Assembly: GCF_035594125.1 (NCBI RefSeq)
Contig: NC_087151.1
Coordinates: 19,739,253 to 19,803,252 of the forward strand
Origin: Scylla paramamosain
Lineage: Eukaryota > Arthropoda > Malacostraca > Decapoda > Portunidae
DNA: 64,000 nt
Reading direction: 5' to 3'
Positions 1-13,069 of this stretch are shown here, in pieces (position 1 is the stretch's first letter; each line of letters starts with the position of its first letter). The notes below the pieces were generated by a model. That model searched no databases. It was not told the origin of the DNA and worked only from the letters and a program-made list of their open reading frames with translations. The position numbers were made by a program, and so were the translations under genes.

Positions 1-1312
1 TTCTATCTGATTGCCAGTATGGGTTCTGTCAAGGCCGCTCTACTGGTGATCTTCTGGCTTTCCTTACTGAGTCTCTTTTAGAGATTTTGGTGAAATTTTT
101 GTTGTTGCCTTGGACATATCAAAAGCTTTTGATAGTCTGGCACAAAGCTTTGATTTCCAAACTACCCTCCTATGGCTTCTATCCTTCTCTCTGTAACTTC
201 ATCTTAAGTTTCCTTTATGACCGTTCTATTGCTGCTGTGGTAGACAATCACTGTTCTTCTAAATCTATTAACAGTGGTGTTCCTCAGGGTTCTGTCCTGT
301 CACCCACTCTCTTATTATTCATTAATGATCTTCTAAACCAAACCTTTTGTCCTATCCACTCCAACGCTGATGATACCACCCTGCACTTTTCCACGTTTTT
401 TCATAGCCGTCCAACCCTTCAGGAGGTAAACATTTCATGCAGGGAAGCCACACAACGCTTGACTTCTGATCTTTCTAAAATTTCTGATTGAGGCAGAGCA
501 AACTTGGTATTGTTCAATGCCTCAAAAACTCAATTCCTCCATCTATCAACTCAACACAACCTTCTAGACAACTATCCCCTCTTCTTCAATGACACTCAAC
601 TGTCCCCCTCTTCTACACTAAACATCCTCGGTCTGTCCTTTACTTATAATCTGAACTGGAAACTTCACATCTCATCTCTAGCTAAAACAGCTTCTATGAA
701 GTTAGGTGTTCTGAGACGTCTCCGCCAGTTTTTCTCACCCCCCCAGCTGCTAACTCTGTACAAGGGCCTTATTCATCCATGTATGGAGTATTCTTCACAT
801 GTCTGGGGGGGTTCCACTCATACTGTTCTTCTAGACAGGGTGGAATCAAAGGTTTTCATCTCATCAACTCTTCTCCTCTAACTGACTGTCTTCAGCCTCT
901 ATCTCACCGCCACAATGTTGCATCTCTAGCTGTCTTCTACCGCTATTTTCATGGTAACTGTTCTTCTGATCTTGCTAACTGCATGCCTCCCCCTCCTTCT
1001 GCGGCCTCGCTGCACAAGACTTTCTTCTTTCTCTCACCCCTATTCTGTCCACCTCTCCAACTCAAGAGTTAATCAGTATTCTCAATCATTCATCCCTTTC
1101 TCTGGTAAACTCTGGAACTCTGTGCCTGCTTCTGTATTTCCACCTTCCTATGACTTTAATTCCTTCAAGAGGGAGGTTTCAAGACACTTATTCATCAATT
1201 TTTGACTACTGCTTTGACCCTTTTATGGGACTGGCATTTCAGTGGGCATTTTTTCTTATTGGATTTTTGTTGCCCTTGGCCAGTGTCCTTCCCACATAAA
1301 AAAAAAAAAAAA
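1..1312 (+). mobile_element. Jockey-like LINE, 3' fragment (copy A)
   Basis: This is the 3' part of an APE-type non-LTR retrotransposon that runs off the left edge of the window. Its translation follows the 985-codon ORF at 4763-7720 almost word for word, from just before RT motif A to the C-terminus. It ends in a short 3' UTR and an A-run at 1297-1312. It lies head-on against a DIRS-like relic on the other strand that starts just beyond its tail, so the LINE probably inserted into that relic. It is one of five copies of this family in the window and the only one on the plus strand. Confidence 0.9.
87..1205 (+). pseudogene. Broken ORF2 (reverse transcriptase C-terminal part) of jockey-like LINE copy A
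   Basis: The reading frame encodes the RT palm and thumb and the C-terminal region, but it is broken several times. Motif B ([12 protein letters not shown]) is visible near 270-310. Motif C reads NADDTT near 362 where the intact copy has YADDTT. The frame is open to a TGA near 489, reopens at 504, shifts near 850 and again near 1010, and ends in the family's terminal residues near 1200. In jockey-group elements ORF2 nicks target DNA and copies the RNA by target-primed reverse transcription. This copy cannot do so. Confidence 0.85.
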
Positions 1313-1315
1313 TGC

Positions 1316-2395
1316 ATACCTAAATCTTTGTTATCGATATGCCTTTATTTCCTTCCTTCTTTTCTCCTCCCCTTGGAGGTGAATGCAGACAGGTCCACCT
1401 GAGGACTGCCATAAATATCCACCAAGTCTTGGAATGTGGTCTCTGTCAATTTTCCATTCACTAATGTCCCTGCCTGATGAGAAAACATATCCAGCCCAAA
1501 TGTTGTCTGAACCTGGAATATATCCTGCTGACAGGCAGAGGTTCTGAGATTCAACCAGGAAAAACAGATTTTCCGAAATGGTGAGAAGCAGGAGAGAATG
1601 AGAAGATCCTTGATGAAAGGTGCAGTGAACTGCAACTTGGCTGTCCGACTGAAACCTCACTAATGTTTCCCTGACTTTGGAAAACTTGTAGAGAAAAAGG
1701 AGGGACACTGGGAGCTCCCTGGCATTGATGTTAAGTCAGGACTGAGAAGAATTCCACATGCTTGTAGACTGTTGGAAGTCTGGAGGCTCTAGCCTGAATC
1801 CGAAGTATCAGTAGTGATAATCAGTGTGGGTTGTGGAGGAGTCCAAGGAGTGACTGAGGACAACTGATGGGGTATAGACCACAAACAAAGGAGCAGAAGT
1901 AGAGATTTGAGAAACTTCCAAACTTGATCCTGATGGGAAATGGGAAACCAGTGGTTTTCTTCCAGGTTAAGTCTCCTGAGCCTCAGCCACCCTAGAGGTA
2001 CCACATACACTGTGAAGCTGAGGGAACCTGAGAAGCTGTCCCACATCTGCCTGGTGAATGTATGAGTCCCCAGTGCCTGGCAAAGCTTCTGCAGCAGATG
2101 GACTTAGTTGCATGCAGACATGTCCAGTGTCTGTGACCTCATGTCCCACTGCATGCTGAGACAAGAGATGGACTAGGAAGGAGAAAGATGGAACATGGAG
2201 AAGTTGACCAGGAATCTCATTTCCAGACAAGTGTAGAGAGCAATGTCCAGATCTTGATGCACTTGGGACTCTGAAGAAGCATGGATCAGCTAGTCATTGA
2301 GGTACATGAGGGATGACACCCCCTAACTGGTAAGATGTGCAGACATGACTTTGATAAGCTTCATGAAGAGCCTTGGCTTACTGTTGAGACTGTGC
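1316..2395 (-). pseudogene. DIRS-like RT (C-terminal) and RNase H relic, 3' half of a split element
   Basis: Read on the minus strand, this contains a decayed RT motif C (MYLND for the usual YLDD) near 2300, preceded by PRLFMKLIKVM near 2380. An RNase H domain follows: TDTSDSG near 1800 for the first catalytic Asp, NINAREL near 1720 for the Glu, QSDSQVAV near 1650, and SAGYIPGSDNIWA near 1520. The motif VDLSAF near 1370 resembles the VDLFA segment that follows RNase H in DIRS polyproteins. There are several stops and shifts. The matching 5' half of the RT lies at 7965-8340 in the same orientation, so one element was split by the block in between. Family assignment beyond DIRS/Ngaro-like is uncertain. 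Confidence 0.65.
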
Positions 2396-2534
2396 TACTT
2401 TCATGGTCACATATTTAATTAAATAAAAAAATAATAAAAATATAAATCAGTAAATCAATAACAATAAAAAAAAAAAAAAACTGACCAATAAGTAAAACTT
2501 AGAAAAACAAGTCTGAAGTATGTTTCTCAATTAA

Positions 2535-3703
<1,169 letters not shown>

Positions 3704-3707
3704 TTAA

Positions 3708-4659
3708 CCTCCAGAACAATTATAGAATCAGTCTAAATGAAAAAGAGATAAAGAAAATAAACACTTTGTCACTCTAAGGTCACAGGGTTAACACCACCAA
3801 AGGAATAATTATAACACTAATAGTGTCAGACTGAGGAGGATACCTAACTCTAACTGACACAACTGAGGATCCCAGGGGTATTTGTCTGTGTTTGGGTTAG
3901 CTGGATGATGTTTTGGGTAGTGGCAGGAGACAGGTAGGTGTCCCAGTGAGGTGGAGGGCCTTGGACACCAATGACTACGGGGCTGTCCTTTCTGGAGTCA
4001 AGGTGACAACGTTAGGCCTAGGGTGAAGGCTGCAAGAGTCAGCAAGGCCAGGCTTGGCTTCCTCCAGGCCCTTGTAGGCTGTGTGGCATCACCTTGTGGC
4101 ATCTCTTGACACCTCATTCTCAACACCTCTGTCTTGACTCTCCTATGGGAGTGTAAGATCATCAGCTGGGCCTTTGTTGCCACTAAGGAGTAAGTAGTCA
4201 TCCCTGAGTTCACTACTCACTGTGCCTGTCTTCCCTTTTTTGCTCTGGTGCTCAACAAAAACCACACTGGATGGTGCTGGGGTGGTGTAACCTTCCTGGT
4301 AGCTAGCTGGAGTGAGAGAGGGTAAGCATGGTTATTTAAGGTCTGAGAATGGCAGTGGTATCCATCTGTGCTCGGTATGGCCACTGGTGATTGGCATAGC
4401 TCAATTCCTTGGACTACTTAACTCTCCTGGGTCTTCCCATAACCTATCTGCTTTTATATACATGCACAGTACATCCACCTCTGTCGGGTTTTAGTATCCT
4501 TATTGCAAGTTTTCTGGAACTGCATAGTTGTGGCTCACAGTGCAAAATATTTGAACAACCAAGGTAAGGGAGATTTGAGAGATTTTCAGGTGGTGAGTAT
4601 GAATCCTTCTCAATATGAAAACAAAATACTCAATACCCTAACCTAAAAAAAAAAAAAAC
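3708..4659. other. Unassigned sequence between the piggyBac MITE and LINE copy B
   Basis: There are no recognisable protein motifs, terminal repeats or splice-supported exons. It belongs to the 5.6 kb block that splits the DIRS-like RT relic, so it arrived after that element. Open frames here are short and uninformative. Confidence 0.4.
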
Positions 4660-7600
4660 TTTTTTTTTTATGTAGGAAGGACACTGGCCAAGGGCAAAAA
4701 AAATCTAATAAAAAAAAAATGCCCACTAAAATGCCAGTCCCATAAAAGGGTCAAAGCAGTGGTCAAAAATTGGTGGATAAGTGTCTTGAAACCTCCCTCT
4801 TGAAGGAATTCAAGTCATAGGAAGGTGGAAATACAGAAGCAGGCAGGGAGTTCCAGAGTTTACCAGAGAAAGGGATGAATGACTGAGAATACTGGTTAAC
4901 TCTTGCATTAGAGAGGTGGACAGAATAGGGGTGAGAGAAAGAAGTAAGTCTTGTGCAGCGAGGCCGCGGAAGGAGGGGAGGCATGCAGTTAGCAAGATCA
5001 GAAGAGCAGTTAGCATGAAAATAGCGGTAGAAGACAGCTAGATATGCAATATTGCGGCGGTGAGAGAGAGGCTGAAGACAGTCAGTTAGAGGAGAGGAGT
5101 TGATGAGATGAAAAGCTTTTGATTCCACCCTGTCTAGAAGAGCAGTATGAGTGGAACCCTCCCAGACATGTGAAGCATACTCCATACATGGACGAATAAG
5201 GCCCTTGTACAGAGTTAGCAGCTGGGGGGGTGAGAAAAACTGGCGGAGACGTCTCAGAACACCTAACTTCATAGAAGCTGTTTTAGCTAGAGATGAGATG
5301 TGAAGTTTCCAGTTCAGATTATAAGTAAAGGACAGACCGAGGATGTTCAGTGTAGAAGAGGGGGACAGTTGAGTGTCATTGAAGAAGAGGGGATAGTTGT
5401 CTGGAAGGTTGTGTCGAGTTGATAGATGGAGGAATTGAGTTTTTGAGGCATTGAACAATACCAAGTTTGCTCTGCCCCAATCAGAAATTTTAGAAAGATC
5501 AGAAGTCAGGCGTTCTGTGGCTTCCCTGCATGATATGTTTACCTCCTGAAGGGTTGGACGTCTATGAAAAGACGTGGAAAAGTGCAGGGTGGTATCATCA
5601 GCGTAGGAGTGGATAGGACAAGAAGTTTGGTTTAGAAGATCATTAATGAATAATAAGAAGAGAGTGGGTGACAAGACAGAACCCTGAGGAACACCACTGT
5701 TAATAGATTTAGGAGAAAAACAGTGACCGTCTACCACAGCAGCAATAGAACGGTCAGAAAGGAAACTTGAGATGAAGTTACAGAGAGAAGGATAGAAACC
5801 ATAGGAGGGTAGTTTGGAAATCAAAGCTTTGTGCCAGACTCTATCAAAAGCTTTTGATATGTCCAAGGCAACAGCAAAAGTTTCACCAAAATCTCGAAAA
5901 GAGGATGACCAAGACTCAGTAAGGAAAGCCAGAAGATCACCAGCAGAGCGGCCTTGACGGAACCCATACTGGCGATCAGATAGAAGGTTGTGAAGTGATA
6001 GATGTTTAAGAATCTTCCTGTTGCGGATAGATTCAAAAACTTTAGATAGGCAGGAAATTAAAGCAATAGGACGGTAGTTTGAGGGATTAGAACAGTCACC
6101 CTTTTTAGGAACAAGTTGAATGTAGGCAAACTTCCAGCAAGAAGGAAAGGTAGATGTTGACAGACAGAGCTGAAAGAGTTTGACTAGGCAAGGTGCAAGC
6201 ATGGAGGCACAGTTTCGGAGAACAATAGGAGGGACCCCATCAGGTCCATAAGCCTTCCGAGGGTTTAGGCCAGTGAGGGCATCGAAAACATCATTGCGAA
6301 GAATTTTAATAGGTAGCATGAAGTAGTCAGAGGGTGGAGGAGAAGGAAGAACAAGCCCAGAATCGTCCAAGGTAGAGTTTTTAGCAAAGGTTTGAGCAAA
6401 GAGTTCAGCTTTAGAAATAGATGTGATAGCAGTGGTGCCATCTGGTTGAAGTAGAGGAGGGAAAGAAGAAGCAAAGTTATTGGAGATATTTTTGGCTAGA
6501 TGCCAGAAATCACGAGGGGAGTTAGATCTTGAAAGGTTTTGACATTTTCTGTTAATGAAGGAGTTTTTGGCTAGTTGGAGAACAGACTTGGCATGGTTCC
6601 GGGCAGAAATATAAAGTGCATGAGATTCTGGTGATGGAAGGCTTAAGTACCTTTTGTGGGCCACCTCTCTATCATGTATAGCACGAGAACAAGCTGTGTT
6701 AAACCAAGGTTTAGAAGGTTTAGGATGAGAAAAAGAGTGAGGAATGTATGCCTCCATGCCAGACACTATCACCTCTGTTATGCGCTCAGCACACAAAGAC
6801 GGGTCTCTGACACGGAAGCAGTAGTCATTCCAAGGAAAATCAGCAAAATACCTCCTCAGGTCCCCCCAACTAGCAGAGGCAAAACACCAGAGGCACCTTC
6901 GCTTAGGGGGATCCTGAGGAGGGATTGGAGTGATAGGACAAGATAAAGATATGAGATTGTGATCGGAGGAGCCCAACGGAGAAGAAAGGGTGACAGCATA
7001 AGCAGAAGGATTAGAGGTCAGGAAAAGGTCAAGAATGTCGCGTGTATCTCCAAGACGGTCAGGAATACGAGTAGGGTGTTGCACCAATTGCTCTAGGTCA
7101 TGGAGGATAGCAAAGTTGTAGGCTAGTTCACCAGGATGGTCAGTGAAGGGAGAGGAAAGCCAAAGCTGGTGGTGAACACTGAAATCTCCAAGAATGGAGA
7201 TCTCTGCAAAAGGGAAGAGGGTCAGAATGTGCTCCACTTTGGAAGTTAAGTAGTCAAAGAATTTCTTATAGTCAGAGGAGTTAGGAGAGAGGTATACAGC
7301 ACAGATAAATTTAGTATGAGAGTGACTCTGTAGTCGTAGCCAGATGGTGGAAAACTCGGAAGATTCAAGAGCGTGGGCACGAGAGCAGGTTAAGTCATTG
7401 TGCACATAAACGCAGAATCCAGCCTTGGATCGAAAATGAGGATTGAGAAAGTAAGAGGGAACAGAAAAGGGGCTACTGTCAGTTGCCTCAGACACCTGAG
7501 TTTCAGTGAGGAAAAGAAGATGAGGTTTAGAAGAGGAGAGGTGGTGTTCTACAGATTGAAAATTAGATCTTAGACCGTGAATGTTGCAGAAGTTAATGAA

Positions 7601-7960
7601 GAAAAAGTTGAGGGGGGTGTCAAGACACTTAGGGTCGTCGACAGAAAGGCAGTCCGACCTGGAGACATTTATGGTCCCCTCCCCAGATGGGGACTCCGAG
7701 GCTGGTGTAGGAGTCGCCATGATGATTTTAAACTTTTTGAGTGAAGGGTGTGTGTGTTATTAGGTGCTTGTAGTTTTGTGTGGAGGAAGAGAGTTGTCTT
7801 TAGAGGGCAGGCTGTGACTGCCCCCTTGTGTCGTGAGACACAAAGGGAAACGTTCAGTGAGGTCACAGCTGGGTTTAATGATAAGTTCACAGCACCCCCT
7901 GAACAGTGCTTTAGACCTCACTGGGAGTAATTATCGTTTCGGCAGGTGTCTACTGCCTCC
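4660..7960 (-). mobile_element. Jockey-like LINE, near full-length (copy B)
   Basis: This is the only copy of the family that reaches past the endonuclease domain to an apparent 5' UTR (about 7721-7960). The 3' end is a short UTR and an A-tail, seen on the plus strand as the T-run at 4660-4669. The exact 5' end and a target-site duplication could not be fixed by eye. The element sits in the block that separates the two halves of a DIRS-like RT. Intact coding and a complete-looking 5' region suggest that it is recent. Confidence 0.85.
4763..7720 (-). CDS. LINE ORF2: apurinic-type endonuclease and reverse transcriptase (985 aa, intact)
   Basis: This is an uninterrupted ORF2 of a jockey-group non-LTR retrotransposon. 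The N-terminal endonuclease (about residues 35-265) shows [34 protein letters not shown] and the terminal GSSDHN. The RT (about 490-770) shows the fingers segment [16 protein letters not shown], motif [15 protein letters not shown], motif [15 protein letters not shown] and motif C YADDTT. A thumb and a C-terminal region follow. The start is the first in-frame ATG, just after the leader. One oddity is GDFS in place of the usual GDFN, where Asn is a conserved active-site residue, so endonuclease activity is uncertain. No separate gag-like ORF1 was recognised upstream. Confidence 0.9.
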   Translation of the reverse strand: MATPTPASESPSGEGTINVSRSDCLSVDDPKCLDTPLNFFFINFCNIHGLRSNFQSVEHHLSSSKPHLLFLTETQVSEATDSSPFSVPSYFLNPHFRSKAGFCVYVHNDLTCSRAHALESSEFSTIWLRLQSHSHTKFICAVYLSPNSSDYKKFFDYLTSKVEHILTLFPFAEISILGDFSVHHQLWLSSPFTDHPGELAYNFAILHDLEQLVQHPTRIPDRLGDTRDILDLFLTSNPSAYAVTLSSPLGSSDHNLISLSCPITPIPPQDPPKRRCLWCFASASWGDLRRYFADFPWNDYCFRVRDPSLCAERITEVIVSGMEAYIPHSFSHPKPSKPWFNTACSRAIHDREVAHKRYLSLPSPESHALYISARNHAKSVLQLAKNSFINRKCQNLSRSNSPRDFWHLAKNISNNFASSFPPLLQPDGTTAITSISKAELFAQTFAKNSTLDDSGLVLPSPPPSDYFMLPIKILRNDVFDALTGLNPRKAYGPDGVPPIVLRNCASMLAPCLVKLFQLCLSTSTFPSCWKFAYIQLVPKKGDCSNPSNYRPIALISCLSKVFESIRNRKILKHLSLHNLLSDRQYGFRQGRSAGDLLAFLTESWSSSFRDFGETFAVALDISKAFDRVWHKALISKLPSYGFYPSLCNFISSFLSDRSIAAVVDGHCFSPKSINSGVPQGSVLSPTLFLLFINDLLNQTSCPIHSYADDTTLHFSTSFHRRPTLQEVNISCREATERLTSDLSKISDWGRANLVLFNASKTQFLHLSTRHNLPDNYPLFFNDTQLSPSSTLNILGLSFTYNLNWKLHISSLAKTASMKLGVLRRLRQFFSPPQLLTLYKGLIRPCMEYASHVWEGSTHTALLDRVESKAFHLINSSPLTDCLQPLSHRRNIAYLAVFYRYFHANCSSDLANCMPPLLPRPRCTRLTSFSHPYSVHLSNARVNQYSQSFIPFSGKLWNSLPASVFPPSYDLNSFKREVSRHLSTNF

Positions 7961-7964
7961 TCCT

Positions 7965-9050
7965 CCTCCTTTGGTACAAGACCAAAGGGCATGACCTTGA
8001 ACTAAGATGTGGGAGTCAACTAGGACCACCAGGAACTTGCAGAACCAAAGATGGAGGGACACATGCTAGCACACACTTTTCAGGTTGAGAGAGACCATCG
8101 ATGCATCTGGAAACAAGACCAGCTAAACTTGCTGAAGTGTAAGCATTTGGAAGCAATGAGTCTGGGTACTCTGATTCAGCCTGCTCAGACTGATGACTAG
8201 CTGAAGCTTGTTGGAGTACCTTTTGGGAACCATGATGGTGTGGGACAGAAATGTGGGCTCAGGGAGGTATGGCAACTGACCAACCATGAGAAACCCCTGT
8301 GGATGACCCTGGCCATCCATGACCCTCAACACCATATATCCTCCTACCCAGAAACGAGGGCAAGCCTATGGGAGTCAGGAATGCCAGTTCCTGCCAGGCC
8401 AGGAGAAAAGACCTGGAGAGCTGTGAAGGACCAGGGGTAGGGCAAGCTAACTGACATGGAGACCTGGGAAGGTACCAGATGGGAGGGAAACAGCAATGGC
8501 TGCCTCCTCTGCCTCCTCACAGCATGAGGAGGCAGAGGAGGCAGGGAAGTGAGGGGCAGGGGTCAGGGCAAAGAACCACCATAAAACACAAGAAGACTCT
8601 CCAGCAGGATTGGACACATCCTGAAGTTACTCTCCTACCATGGGATCCTGGCAGTCTGAAACCTGGGAGAGATGGTGCTAAGCACAAAAACCATTCTCTG
8701 CTGATGTGGAGGGACCTTTGTCCATTCATCTCCTGCTGAGCCGAGAGAAGAACCCTGGGAAGATGAAGGTGGGGCAGAAGATGGGGCATCTTCAGGCAGA
8801 GAGGGAGGAGGCAAGACTGGAAGTGGAACCTGCATAAACACCTCCATGACTGCAGAATGAAGACCGTAAGTGATGAGAGGGAGTAGGCAGAAGTGAAGGA
8901 GAATGAGGACGTTTGCTCTAGTGAGAGGAGGGCAGACCAAAAAACATGGCTTAGTCTCCAAAAGGACAGGCAGTGTCACCACTTGAGTGGGAGGAAGCCT
9001 CTTGTACTCTAGTAAAGCAGTGCCAGAGGGAGGAGAAGCCAGAGGCACAA
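7965..9050 (-). pseudogene. DIRS-like RT N-terminal relic, 5' half of the split element
   Basis: The minus strand encodes the RT fingers with LSHTIMVPKR, then LQLVISLSRLNQ near 8190-8225, then a motif A-like MVSLNLK near 8090 and finally VMPFGL-type residues (GHALW in one frame, MPFG in another) near 7985. In intact elements these lead directly into PRLF.KL, which is found 5.6 kb away near 2380. Upstream to about 9050 there is proline-rich coding-like sequence that may be the linker or gag part, but I cannot confirm it. Frameshifts and stops are frequent. Confidence 0.6.
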
Positions 9051-9342
9051 CCTGGGCAGCAAGAGATGGGCAGAGGCTCCTGAGGGGGAAGAAGGTGAAG
9101 ACACAGCAGAAATGATGGCAGAGAGTGAAGGAGAGGAAGACTAGACACCATGAGGCCTGGGGCAGGAGCCTGTCAACAGTAAGTGGCCATAGGGAGCAAT
9201 CAATAGGACACCACTGTGAAAATCCCCAATGGGAATGGCAGCCCCATCATCCTCCAAGAACCCCAGAAGGGGTTGCAAAGAGTAGTAGCCTGGCTGACAT
9301 CCTGCCCAAAGTGGTGGGGAACAACAAAAAAAACTGAGAACA

Positions 9343-9414
9343 GGAAAAAGCAACTGTGTAAACACACAATATCACACAGGAAAAAGCAACTATGTAAATA
9401 CACAATATCACACA
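9343..9414. repeat. 36-bp tandem duplication
   Basis: Two adjacent 36-bp units (9343-9378 and 9379-9414) differ at two positions, both transitions. Each starts GGAAAAAGCAACT and ends ATATCACACA. There is no coding content. Confidence 0.9.
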
Positions 9415-9539
9415 TGTCAAAATAACTCTTCCTAAACACTGAATAAAAAACATCAACATGACATAAGCTAGCAAGCCATGTGCCAGGAGGGGCACCAGAA
9501 GAACTTCAGCAGTGAAGAAGGAGTGTGGGTGCATGCATG

Positions 9540-9840
9540 TGTTGTGGAATCATTGCTCTCATTCTCTTGCAACCAGAAGGTGGTGAGGGACATTGCTGTG
9601 AGAGTGGCATCACCTTCTACCTCTAGAGACCTGTTGGTGGGATAAGGCATAGCCTTGAGAGTGTCTACACTCCCTTCCTCTAGAGACATGTTGGCAGGAA
9701 AAAACATCGCTGTGAGAGTAGCATCACTCTCTACCTCTTGTAACCTGTTGGCAGAATGAGACCACCATGAGAATGGCATTACTCTCTACTTCTAAGGACA
9801 TGAGAGTGGCATTGCCATAGCCATGGCAACATTCCATTGG
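9540..9840. repeat. Degenerate tandem repeat, about 65-70 bp units
   Basis: Three to four diverged units share the phrases CTACCTCTAGAGACCTGTTGG, GAGAGTGGCAT and ACTCTCTACCTCT. Spacing and sequence are irregular, so the array is old. A 103-codon minus-strand open frame across it reflects the repeat and not a known protein. Confidence 0.6.
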
Positions 9841-10187
9841 GGTTGTTGCTTACATGTTTGGCAAGAAATGTCATCCTGGTGCCAAAACTATGGTACTATA
9901 GAAACAGCAGAAGAGCAGATGGCAAAATGGATGTAAACAACATCTCGGAGCTGCTATAAAACTATGGGGAAGACACATTTATCACAGTGGCAGCACCAGG
10001 TCTCCATTAACTCTAAGGTTCTTTTATTAGAAGGATTGTTTTCTTCTCTTAAATAAGATTCCAAAGCATCTTATCTCTCCTGCACCCTCTTCTTCCTCCT
10101 TGGCACAAAGAAAGGGGAGGTTATGATATTTTATCTCCTACTTTAATAGAAAATTTGACACACTGAAAGGTTTGTGTGGAGGTCTAG

Positions 10188-10337
<150 letters not shown>

Positions 10338-10481
10338 GTCCATAAGGAGTGAAGATAATTACCTCTGTTTTGACTAGTTTAATTGCCTATAGGGTTAGTT
10401 TACAAAAATTCCACTTTCATATTATGACTGACAGACAAATATTCACCCCTATGGCAAATATGAAATATAATTAGTATTTTC

Positions 10482-10795
10482 ATTTCTCCACATAGCTCAG
10501 TAATAGCCTCAAACATCACAGCCCATGGAGGGGCGTTAGCATCGTCCCTTGAAGTACAGGGAGCTTGAGGAGGTGACAATAGCTCACGCCTTTGTTCCCC
10601 TGAGGGCGGGCATTCTTGCTCACAATCACCTCTCCCGGAAGAATAACAGTTTCCATTAGAGCTCTCTTGGCGTGAAGAAGAGCTCCTGTGCGTAGTTCTT
10701 GCAGAACTACTTGAGCTTCCTCTGTAAGAGGAACGATCCTCGGTGCCAGAAGCCTTGAATCCCCTCGGGGAGGCTTCATCCACAGTCTCCTCCAT
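10482..10795 (-). pseudogene. DIRS gag, N-terminal fragment
   Basis: The frame starts MEETVDEASPRG and has a Ser/Arg-rich stretch. It ends near the phrase DANAPPWAVMFEAITELCGE, which aligns with DSNAPSLGMIMDALTELRKD in the gag frame at 56719-57042. About 105 codons survive. It would encode the basic, Ser-rich start of the DIRS capsid-like protein. It is truncated at the element's broken edge, so it is non-functional. Confidence 0.7.
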
Positions 10796-11091
10796 GTTGG
10801 TGGGCCTGCTACCTGCCCCCTGCAACCCAGCAAAATAACACTTAACTGGGCGAAATAAAGGCACCAACCCGCTCCACAGATGGATAACGGGTAGAGACGG
10901 CCACTGGAACCCGTGTGACCAGAAACTTGTCCCGGGAAAAAAGGAAACAAAAAAGTTCACCCCAAACAAGAGAGCCAGGACAATTGTCTGAACGGCTTGG
11001 GATCACTGCAGCAACTGCCGGCACGGGGTGACGTAGCGTATCTCATGGGAAAGCGTACTTCAGCAGAAAAGTGATTTGTCGAAGTAAAATT
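10482..11091 (-). mobile_element. DIRS-type retroelement, 5'-terminal fragment
   Basis: On the minus strand it starts with AATTTTACTTCGACAAATCA and continues with CCCATGAGATACGCTACGTC. These match the left terminus of the large DIRS element at 56016-56094 (AATTTTACTTCGGCAAATCA, CACATGAGATACACTACAC). It then runs into the N-terminal part of gag and stops. A 13-bp direct repeat (AATTAGTATTTTC) lies at both edges, at 10469-10481 and 11088-11100. The terminal AATT is shared between repeat and element. Everything downstream of the gag start is missing. Confidence 0.8.
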
Positions 11092-11100
11092 AGTATTTTC

Positions 11101-12861
11101 TGTGGAGTTCAGCTATTAAAGGATCAGGGGAACACTTGCTCTGAGCTAAAATGTGTTATCGTATGTATTTGTATATTGCATGTCATAAATAATGATGAAA
11201 TATTAATTTGTTTCTGAGGTAGTCCCAAGCTCTCTTTAGCTGGTGCAGTCTTGGCCTCAGCTGTGTGATGAGTAGCTTTATACATGGCAGCTATCCTCTC
11301 CCACGACATCTTTTTCTTGCTGATAAGGGCATAGTTGCCACTCTTACCAACATTACTCTGTGACTAGTGACCAGATTCACAAGTGTTCACCTCTGCTTGT
11401 GAGTCATGGATGCAGACTTCTCTTTCTTGTGCCATGTTGACATTGCTACATGTGGTTTGTTTACATTTTTTGACTCTCAGGCTTATGACACTCAGCTGTT
11501 TTGAGTGATACACACTTGCCAACCCTGGCTGGGAGCTCCCAAAACTTTGGTAAGCAATCCAATAAGGTTGGAGAATGCCAAAATGAAAATATAACCAACT
11601 GTAGAACCAGCACATCCTATTTATTCAAGCACTCATCAACATGGGAAGTGTTTTGGTTTGGGAATTCACAAAAAGACTGTGGAACTGGCCCTACATGGAT
11701 GCACATAATATAATACCAACAAGCATTTATACCCTTCCCCACAAACAATAGTGGCACTAGATGACACCTTTCTTTTTTTTTATTTCAGTTAGTTTTTGTC
11801 TAATATATTTGCTATTATAGAGTAATGTGGCTAAACTATATAAATTATACAGCCTATTTAGAACCTGAGGGTCTGTTGCTCTCTGAGATTAATTTTTAGT
11901 TACTCATCACTGATATCCTTATATAAGGAAATGACATATGCACACATCCAGTCAATCTACACTATCTTACCTAAAAACACATCTTTAGCTATCTTACTAG
12001 CTATTCCACAAGTTGTTCTCTCAGTCTAATACTATATTCCACAACTATTTAAACCTGCAGTTTTTCCTACTTTCATCTTGTTGCTGTCTCTTGTACTCTT
12101 TCCTTCATGATCAATGACTCATTTAACTCTTCTAATACAATCAATCTTCGATCCATTCCTACTGCAAATATCTCAAGCTCCCAGTTCTCTTATACAATAA
12201 ATAAACTAGAAAATATTCTATCCATTCATTTGACACATGTTCTTTAATTAACATGTTACCATCCCCTGGTTTGAAATCTCTTCTTTCCCAATGTTGCCTT
12301 TTGCACTCTCTTCATCTCATTTGAAAATATTTCCTTATTAACCTGAAAATTTTTTAGCAGTCTTCTATCCCACCTTTTGTCCATACTCACTTTTTGCATC
12401 TCACAGCTCTTTTATTTTTTTCAATTCATCTTTTCCTTATATCTCTCATCTCTCATACCTTTCCACTGAATATTATGATAAGGAAAACATAATAAGGAAG
12501 GAACCCTGCACTTCCCTTGTTTTGCCCCTCTCACTCATTTCTTATGGTAAGTGTGAGAAATTGAGTTGCATTCTATGTCTCAAGTCTTGAGAACGGTCAT
12601 ATTTAGGCTGACTGCACCAAAAAATAATACAGATCACATTATGATGGGAATGTGAATGAGATTAAGAGAAGAGAATCAGAGGATTCAAATATGCAAGAAG
12701 GGAATATAAGAAGAATGAATTTTCACTCTTCTATCATAGCAACCCCCTAAGAGTTCTTAGGCACATGCATTACATATAGATGAGTAGACAGATAAAATGT
12801 AATGTGAAACTACAATATTATGAAATACAATGGATGTACTAATGTTACAACATACATTTAC
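11101..12861. other. Gene-poor stretch with no firm features
   Basis: It holds no recognised exon or complete transposon. A minus-strand segment near 11215-11440 (SKKKMSWERIAAMYKATHHT, then LGLPQKQ) loosely resembles a Myb/SANT-like transposon-associated DNA-binding domain, but this is too short and decayed to call. 11960-12480 is pyrimidine-rich and could be an old LINE on the minus strand. I could not find the next PANK4 exon here. Confidence 0.4.
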
Positions 12862-13069
12862 CTGGCTTCCTTATCTTTGGTGAGATCAACAGTATCCGGC
12901 ACATACTCTCCAGGGCAGGCCAAGAAGGGAAAGAATGTTAGCTGCTGGTCACAACGATCCATCTCCAGTTGGTCAATTGTTCCGCCTGGCCACCCAGGAG
13001 GGTGGGGTAGTGGGGATTGTAGGCCTGATGAGCCAGCATAGTTCTCACCCCATGAATATTTTTCAGTGT
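12862..13069 (-). CDS. PANK4: PANK4-like exon: end of kinase-like domain and linker
   Basis: This 208-nt minus-strand exon has an acceptor TACTAACAG before ACACTG and a donor GCCAG/GTAAAT. It starts in phase 1 and exactly completes the split codon left by the exon at 34358-34520. It encodes TEKYSWGENYAGSSGL, then a Pro/Gly-rich insert, then LEMDRCDQQL, FFPFL and YVPDTVDLTKDKEA. WGENYAGSSGL and YVPDTVDLT are characteristic of PANK4, where they join the pantothenate-kinase-like domain to the C-terminal DUF89 phosphatase domain. Vertebrate PANK4 acts as a 4'-phosphopantetheine phosphatase with an inactive kinase part. Kinase activity cannot be judged from these exons. The downstream exons (expected to start with a YWL-type motif) were not found. 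Confidence 0.92.

Noticed and set aside
4763..7720. Host gene encoding a nuclear endonuclease/RT
   Set aside because: Four other truncated copies of the same sequence with A-tails show it is a LINE ORF2.
9343..9414. CRISPR-like direct repeats
   Set aside because: Only two adjacent copies with no spacers, in clearly animal DNA.
11124..11440. Possible Myb/SANT-like DNA-binding domain on the minus strand
   Set aside because: Only a short WERIA-type segment is suggestive and the rest does not align convincingly.
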